DNA of 64,000 bases from a bacterium BMS3Bbin10 (GTDB lineage Bacteria > Pseudomonadota > Alphaproteobacteria > Rhizobiales > Methyloligellaceae). The DNA is taken from the NCBI GenBank assembly GCA_002897995.1, contig BDTT01000059.1:42215-106214 (forward strand). The letters run 5' to 3'. Of this stretch, positions 59,763-64,000 are shown piece after piece. The position numbers and the translations under genes were made by a program. The notes under the pieces were generated by a model. It searched no databases and had not been told where the DNA came from. It was given only the letters and a program-made list of their open reading frames with translations. The stretch's first letter is position 1. Each line of letters starts with the position of its first letter.

Positions 59763-61169
59763 ATGTCGGAAAACTCATTCGATCTGGCCATCATTGGCGG
59801 CGGCCCTGGCGGCTATGTCGCGGCAATCCGGGCGGCGCAATTGGGCCTGAAAACCTGCGTCATCGAACGCGAGCATCTGGGCGGCATTTGCCTCAACTGG
59901 GGATGCATTCCAACCAAGGCGCTGCTGCGGTCTTCCGAACTCTTCCATCTGTTCAATCACGCGGGAGAATTCGGGTTATCCGCCAATGACATAAGGTTCG
60001 ATATTGAGAAAATAGTTGCGCGTAGCCGCAAGATCTCGGCCAAACTCACGGGCGGCGTCGGCTACCTTATGAAAAAGAACAAGATTCAGGTATTCGACGG
60101 CACCGCCAAACTCAAAGGCAAGGGTGTCATCGCCGTTGCCGGGAAAGACGGCGCGGCGATGGAGGATGTGCAGGCGAAGCACATCATCATCGCCACCGGC
60201 GCGCGGGCGCGTGTCCTGCCGGGTCTGGAGCCGGACGGGCGGCTGGTGTGGACCTACAAGGAAGCAATGGTCCCCAAATCCATGCCCAGGTCGCTGCTGG
60301 TTGTCGGTTCGGGCGCCATCGGCATCGAATTCGCCAGCTTTTACAGAACCCTCGGCGCGGAAGTTACGGTCGTTGAAATCATGGACCGGGTGCTGCCGGT
60401 CGAGGATGAGGAAATCTCCGGCCTTGCGCGAAAGTCATTTGAAAAGCAGGGCATGAAGATACTTACCGGCACCTCCGTCGAGAGCCTGCTAAAAGGTGCG
60501 GACTCGGTCACCGCGACCCTGAAGGCGGGCGATGGCGCGACGCAGTCCATTACCGTGGACCGGGTCATACTGGCCATCGGCATTACCGGCAATGTCGAGG
60601 GTCTGGGCCTTGAGGAAACGGGCGTGAGGGTCGAGCGGGGCCATATCGTCATCGACGAATGGTGCCGCACGGGCGTTGCGGGCGTCCATGCCATCGGCGA
60701 TGTGGCGGGGCCGCCCTGGCTGGCGCACAAGGCGAGCCATGAAGGCATTCTGTGCGTAGAGAAAATCGCCGGGGTCGACGGCGTTCACCCGCTCGATACC
60801 TCAAACATCCCGGGCTGCACCTATTGCTGGCCGCAAATCGCAAGCGTCGGCATGACCGAGCAGAAGGCCATTGAAACGGGTCATGAAATCAAGGTCGGCC
60901 GCTTCCCCTATCAGGGCAACGGCAAGGCCATCGCGCTCGGCGAGCCGGACGGGCTGATAAAGACGATTTTCGACGCCAGGTCAGGTGCGCTGCTCGGTGC
61001 GCATATGATCGGCGCTGAAGTCACCGAACTCATTCAGGGGTTTTGCATCGCCAGGACGCTGGAGACCACGGAATCTGAGTTGATGCACACCATCTTCCCC
61101 CATCCCACGCTGTCGGAAATGATGCATGAGTCCGTACTCGACGCATACGGTAAGGTGATGCATATTTAA
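59763..61169 (+). CDS. lpdA: Dihydrolipoyl dehydrogenase (E3)
   Basis: Reoxidises dihydrolipoyl groups of the pyruvate dehydrogenase complex with FAD and NAD. The 468-aa protein has IIGGGPGGYVAAIRAAQLG, the redox disulfide in GGICLNWGCIPTKALL, NAD-binding GSGAIGIEFASFY and the C-terminal HPTLSEMMHESV with His-Glu. The 3' end (61102-61165) is duplicated at 61927-61990. It completes the pdh operon. Confidence 0.96.
   Translation: MSENSFDLAIIGGGPGGYVAAIRAAQLGLKTCVIEREHLGGICLNWGCIPTKALLRSSELFHLFNHAGEFGLSANDIRFDIEKIVARSRKISAKLTGGVGYLMKKNKIQVFDGTAKLKGKGVIAVAGKDGAAMEDVQAKHIIIATGARARVLPGLEPDGRLVWTYKEAMVPKSMPRSLLVVGSGAIGIEFASFYRTLGAEVTVVEIMDRVLPVEDEEISGLARKSFEKQGMKILTGTSVESLLKGADSVTATLKAGDGATQSITVDRVILAIGITGNVEGLGLEETGVRVERGHIVIDEWCRTGVAGVHAIGDVAGPPWLAHKASHEGILCVEKIAGVDGVHPLDTSNIPGCTYCWPQIASVGMTEQKAIETGHEIKVGRFPYQGNGKAIALGEPDGLIKTIFDARSGALLGAHMIGAEVTELIQGFCIARTLETTESELMHTIFPHPTLSEMMHESVLDAYGKVMHI
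61102..61165 (+). repeat. 64-bp direct repeat, copy 1 (3' end of lpdA)
   Basis: CATCCCACGCTGTCGG... matches 61927-61990 at 62 of 64 positions. Both copies can encode HPTLSEMMHESVLDAYGK. The pair flanks the pentapeptide genes. Confidence 0.9.
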
Positions 61170-61201
61170 GATCGATGGTTCTGGTGTATTAGGTTAAATT
61201 G

Positions 61202-61570
61202 ATGACATTGCTAGAATTGTCTGAATTCGCGCGTAATGTTGGCATAGTACTCGCTGGTGGAATCGGCATTTGGCTGGCCTGGCTCCGCGTTACCGTGGCT
61301 AACAAACAAGCCGAACTGGCGAGGCGCGACCACGTAGCCGAACTATTCACACGCGCAGTCGGACAACTTGCAGATAGTAAATTAGAAGTGCGGCTCGGAG
61401 CAATTTACACACTGCGGCAGATTGCAAATGATTTTCCCGACCTGACAAGTGCGGTGTTCGAGCTATTGAGCGCATATCTGAGAGAGAATGCAGTCGACTA
61501 TGGAGAAGACCAACCGCCAATCGACGTTCGAGAGATAATGGCGATACTGAAACAGGGCCTAGGAGGATAA
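61202..61570 (+). CDS. N-terminal half of a pentapeptide-repeat protein, probable split gene
   Basis: 122 aa with an N-terminal membrane segment (FARNVGIVLAGGIGIWLAW) and a region RDHVAELFTRAVGQLADSKL and VRLGAIYTLRQIANDFPD, which resembles the N-terminal part of many pentapeptide-repeat proteins. Its TAA (61568-61570) is followed directly, in the same frame, by the ATG of the pentapeptide part. It lies in a more AT-rich segment between lpdA copies. Confidence 0.65.
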   Translation: MTLLELSEFARNVGIVLAGGIGIWLAWLRVTVANKQAELARRDHVAELFTRAVGQLADSKLEVRLGAIYTLRQIANDFPDLTSAVFELLSAYLRENAVDYGEDQPPIDVREIMAILKQGLGG

Positions 61571-61948
61571 ATGATGAGCACTCTCGGCACATTTGACCAG
61601 GAGAAGGGTTCTCGGCTTGACCTCCGAGGTGCGTTCGTTAGACGAACTGATCTGAGCAACGCCAATTTACATAAAGCCAACCTGTCACGCGCTGATCTTA
61701 GCGGTGCCATACTTCGTGGCGCTAACCTTAAGGACACCAATCTTTTTGGGGCAATTCTAAAAGGCGCGGACCTGCGCGACGCAAAGAATCTTACGGTAGA
61801 TCAACTTTCGGAAGCCATTATCGACAGCCAGACTTTGCTGCCGGATTATATCCCAAGGTCGAAAATAAAAAAAAATCGGCTTCGTTTGTCCGAAGGAAAA
61901 CCAAGGTCGAAAAAAATATCCCGCCGCATCCCACGCTCTCGGAAATGA
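61571..61948 (+). CDS. Pentapeptide-repeat protein (C-terminal half)
   Basis: 125 aa with tandem pentapeptide repeats (A(D/N)LxX pattern) such as DLSNANLHKANLSRADLSGA and GANLKDTNLFGAILKGADL, which form a right-handed beta-helix. A GGAGG precedes the ATG, so it can be re-initiated from the upstream half. Its C-terminus (RIPRSRK) is basic and its stop lies inside the second lpdA repeat copy, so the end was created by the insertion event. Confidence 0.75.
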   Translation: MMSTLGTFDQEKGSRLDLRGAFVRRTDLSNANLHKANLSRADLSGAILRGANLKDTNLFGAILKGADLRDAKNLTVDQLSEAIIDSQTLLPDYIPRSKIKKNRLRLSEGKPRSKKISRRIPRSRK

Positions 61949-61990
61949 TGCATGAGTCCGTACTCGACGCATACGGCAAGGTGATGCATA
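61927..61990 (+). repeat. 64-bp direct repeat, copy 2 (displaced 3' end of lpdA)
   Basis: Matches 61102-61165 with 2 mismatches. In frame it would end VMHT then TAG, against VMHI then TAA in the intact lpdA. It is therefore an older lpdA end displaced by an 825-bp insertion. Confidence 0.9.
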
Positions 61991-62048
61991 CATAGCGGCA
62001 TGAAATGCAGCGCCAATCGGAAACATATCAATAAAGGGGGTGGAACGG

Positions 62049-62321
62049 ATGGAAGCGCAGGGGATGCTCGGCATGCCCGGCGTCGGATTTTTCGGAATGG
62101 CGTTTATCGGGATCATCGCGGGTTATATCGCCGAGAGAGTCACCGATAGCGATCATGGCCTGTTCACCAACCTGCTTGTCGGCATTGCCGGGGCATTTGT
62201 CGGCGGAACACTGGCCGCCACGCTTGGCATTCAGGTCTATGGTTTTCTGGGATCTCTCCTTACGGCCTCGGTGGGCGCGGTCCTTGTGTTGTTTGTCTGG
62301 CGCCGTATCGCCGCAGGGTGA
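62049..62321 (+). CDS. GlsB/YeaQ/YmgE family small membrane protein
   Basis: 90 aa with three hydrophobic segments (GMAFIGIIAGYIAERV, LVGIAGAFVGGTLAATLG, LTASVGAVLVLFVW). The pattern with GxxAG and a short C-terminal Arg tail matches the YeaQ/GlsB stress-membrane family. Start ATG 62049 is preferred over GTG 62040; both follow AAAGGGGG. It is the first of three related small genes before lipA. Confidence 0.8.
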   Translation: MEAQGMLGMPGVGFFGMAFIGIIAGYIAERVTDSDHGLFTNLLVGIAGAFVGGTLAATLGIQVYGFLGSLLTASVGAVLVLFVWRRIAAG

Positions 62322-62361
62322 CGCGCAGCTCTCGCCAACCGGAAAAGCTTAGGAGATACGC

Positions 62362-62601
62362 ATGGAACTCATCATATTTCTGGTCGTCGGTCTGATCGCC
62401 GGTTTTATCGCCGCGCAGATCATGGGCAAGAAGCAGGACCTGCTCACCAATCTGATTGTCGGCGTTGTCGGCGCGGTGGTCGGCGGCGGCATCTCCGGGC
62501 TGCTCGGCATTGCCGCCTATGGGCTTATCGCCCGTATCGTCATCGCCACGCTCGGCGCAATGCTCTGCCTGTTCATCTGGCAGAAATACAAAGGCCGCTA
62601 A
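62362..62601 (+). CDS. GlsB/YeaQ/YmgE family small membrane protein
   Basis: 79 aa: IIFLVVGLIAGFIAAQIMG, LLTNLIVGVVGAVVGGGISG, AMLCLFIWQKYKGR. It is the clearest member of the YeaQ family of the three. Start ATG 62362 follows GGAGATACGC. Confidence 0.85.
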   Translation: MELIIFLVVGLIAGFIAAQIMGKKQDLLTNLIVGVVGAVVGGGISGLLGIAAYGLIARIVIATLGAMLCLFIWQKYKGR

Positions 62602-62633
62602 GCGCGCGGGCGCGGCGGCTAAGGAGCAAGAAA

Positions 62634-62879
62634 ATGGATGCCTTCAGCATCACTGTTTTCGCGGCCGTTGGCCTTGGCGCCGGTCACATCGCTCATAAGA
62701 CGAGCGAGGGCGGCATCAATTTGTGGGTCGCGCTGACTCTCGGGCTTGCCGGGGCGCTCACGGGTGGTCTTGGCGCGGCGGCGGTCGGTATGAAATTCTA
62801 TGAGCTTCTTGGACAAATGGTCGTTTCTGCGGGTTGCGCCACACTTTTCCTCCTCATTTGGCGGCAGATGCGCGCATGA
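62634..62879 (+). CDS. GlsB/YeaQ-like small membrane protein
   Basis: 81 aa: FSITVFAAVGLGAGHIAH, VALTLGLAGALTGGLGAAAV, SAGCATLFLLIWRQM. It is more diverged but has the same size and membrane layout as the preceding two. Start ATG 62634 follows GGAGCAAGAAA. It is 18 bp before lipA. Confidence 0.7.
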   Translation: MDAFSITVFAAVGLGAGHIAHKTSEGGINLWVALTLGLAGALTGGLGAAAVGMKFYELLGQMVVSAGCATLFLLIWRQMRA

Positions 62880-62897
62880 CCCCCAGCGGGAAATAAG

Positions 62898-63866
62898 ATG
62901 ATGGTGACTCTGGTCGATACTGTCTCGAAGCCGGACAAGGCACGCCCGCGCCACCCAGAAAAACTCGGCAAGCCGGATGCGCCCCTGTTGCGCAAGCCGT
63001 CCTGGATCAGGGTCAGGGCGCCCGGCTCCCCGGTCTATAACGAAACCCGGCAGATCATGCGCGACAACGCCCTGCATACGGTCTGCGAGGAGGCGGGCTG
63101 CCCGAACATCGGCGAGTGCTGGTCGAAAAAACACGCAACAATGATGATTATGGGCGATACCTGCACGCGGGCCTGCGCTTTTTGCAATGTGCGCACCGGC
63201 CTGCCGGGACCGCTTGATGCCGGGGAGCCGGAAAATGTCGGACGCGCGGTCGCCAAACTCGGGCTCAGTCATGTGGTCATCACATCCGTCGACCGCGATG
63301 ACCTGGCCGATGGGGGCGCTGCCCATTTCGCCGAGGTGATCGCCGCTACCCGCAGACTGTCCCCGGGCACGACCATCGAGGTTCTCACACCCGATTTCCT
63401 GCGCAAGGACGGCGCAATCGAAACCGTTGCCGACGCCGAGCCGGATGTGTTCAACCACAATCTGGAGACCGTGCCCTCGCTTTATCTCTCGATCCGCCCC
63501 GGCGCGCGGTATTTCCATTCCCTGCGCCTGCTCCAGCTGGTGAAGGAACGCGACCCCTCCATGTTCACGAAATCCGGCATCATGGTGGGACTGGGAGAGA
63601 AGCGGAATGAAGTTCTGCAGGTGATGGACGATCTGCGCGCGGCGCAGGTGGATTTCCTCACCATCGGGCAGTATCTGCAACCCACGCGCAAGCATGCTCC
63701 GGTGAAGTGTTTCGTTACACCGGATGAATTCAAGGCCTATGAACGCATGGCCTATGGCAAGGGTTTTCTGCTGGTATCGTCCAGCCCGCTGACCCGCTCG
63801 TCCTACCACGCAGGCGACGATTTTGCGCGGCTGCGCGCCGCCCGCGCCGCAGCTTTGACAGGCTAG
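62898..63866 (+). CDS. lipA: Lipoyl synthase
   Basis: Radical SAM enzyme inserting two sulfurs into octanoyl groups on lipoyl domains, here needed by PdhB, PdhC and the 2-oxo acid complexes. The 322-aa protein has the auxiliary cluster motif [13 protein letters not shown], the radical SAM motif CTRACAFC and the C-terminal [14 protein letters not shown]. It follows lpdA and precedes a coq10-type gene, as in many relatives. Confidence 0.97.
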   Translation: MMVTLVDTVSKPDKARPRHPEKLGKPDAPLLRKPSWIRVRAPGSPVYNETRQIMRDNALHTVCEEAGCPNIGECWSKKHATMMIMGDTCTRACAFCNVRTGLPGPLDAGEPENVGRAVAKLGLSHVVITSVDRDDLADGGAAHFAEVIAATRRLSPGTTIEVLTPDFLRKDGAIETVADAEPDVFNHNLETVPSLYLSIRPGARYFHSLRLLQLVKERDPSMFTKSGIMVGLGEKRNEVLQVMDDLRAAQVDFLTIGQYLQPTRKHAPVKCFVTPDEFKAYERMAYGKGFLLVSSSPLTRSSYHAGDDFARLRAARAAALTG

Positions 63867-63871
63867 GGCCC

Positions 63872-64000
63872 ATGAAGACATTCCAGACCATGCGCCGGGT
63901 GGCTCACTCGGCGGACCGAATGTTTGCGCTGGTAGCGGACGTGGAGCGGTATCCGGAATTCCTGCCGCTGTGCAACGAACTCACGCTGGTGTCGCGCAAA
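63872..64000 (+). CDS. Coq10/RatA-like START-domain protein (partial)
   Basis: First 43 codons only: KTFQTMRRVAHSADRMFALV and VERYPEFLPLCNELTLVSR, the N-terminus of the RatA/Coq10 polyketide-cyclase-type family. The 3' end lies outside the window. It follows lipA by 5 bp, the usual order. Confidence 0.85.
   Translation, partial: MKTFQTMRRVAHSADRMFALVADVERYPEFLPLCNELTLVSRK

Overview
This GC-rich window reads as the chromosome of an alphaproteobacterium, probably Rhizobiales or Parvibaculales-like. The evidence is the conserved gene order (rpsB-tsf-frr-uppS-cdsA-dxr-rseP-bamA-lpxD-fabZ-lpxA-lpxI-lpxB, trpGDC-moaC-moeA-lexA, pdhABC-lpdA-lipA-coq10), LpxI in place of LpxH, a lipoyl domain fused to the pyruvate dehydrogenase E1 beta subunit, an S2 protein with a long C-terminal extension, and a GTTC-N7-GTTC SOS box upstream of lexA. 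The genus cannot be read from the sequence alone.

Layout. 1-13.7 kb (+): translation factors, isoprenoid and phospholipid synthesis, outer-membrane assembly and lipid A synthesis. pyrH, normally between tsf and frr, is missing, and a 268-bp inverted-repeat element lies in its place. 13.7-28.4 kb: citrate synthase, glutamyl-tRNA synthetase, ComEC, LexA, molybdopterin genes, the trp genes (with a SixA-like phosphatase between trpE and trpG) and a PpiD-like chaperone. 28.6-37.7 kb: tpiA, secG, pyrG, kdsA, a minus-strand queuosine-precursor operon (queC-queE-queD-queF plus a DUF1835-type gene) and eno.

37.9-54.6 kb is an accessory block between eno and ftsB. It starts with a complete cbb3 oxidase operon (ccoNOQP-GHIS) and a DUF2189 membrane protein. 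Next come an acyl-carrier-protein-like gene lacking the phosphopantetheine serine, a cytochrome P450 and a double-CDGSH iron-sulfur protein. After a perfect 4 x 18-bp tandem repeat there is an FNR-type regulator with iron-sulfur cysteines and an unusual recognition helix, then two tandem 2-oxoglutarate/Fe(II) oxygenase-like genes, a flavin monooxygenase and hemN. Two nearly identical TGTGAT-type boxes lie before the ACP-P450 genes and before the oxygenase genes, on either side of the regulator gene. I infer one regulon of oxygen-consuming enzymes under an oxygen-sensing regulator. This is the best candidate for an undescribed system in the window.

54.8-64 kb (+): ftsB, pyruvate dehydrogenase pdhA-pdhB-pdhC, a small membrane protein ending in a 48-bp perfect palindrome, lpdA, a probably acquired pentapeptide-repeat gene pair flanked by a 64-bp duplication of the lpdA 3' end, three small GlsB/YeaQ-type membrane proteins, lipA and the start of a coq10/ratA-type gene. 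The linkers of pdhB, and apparently pdhC, contain a translated interspersed palindromic repeat.

No tRNA, rRNA, CRISPR array or intact insertion sequence was recognised.
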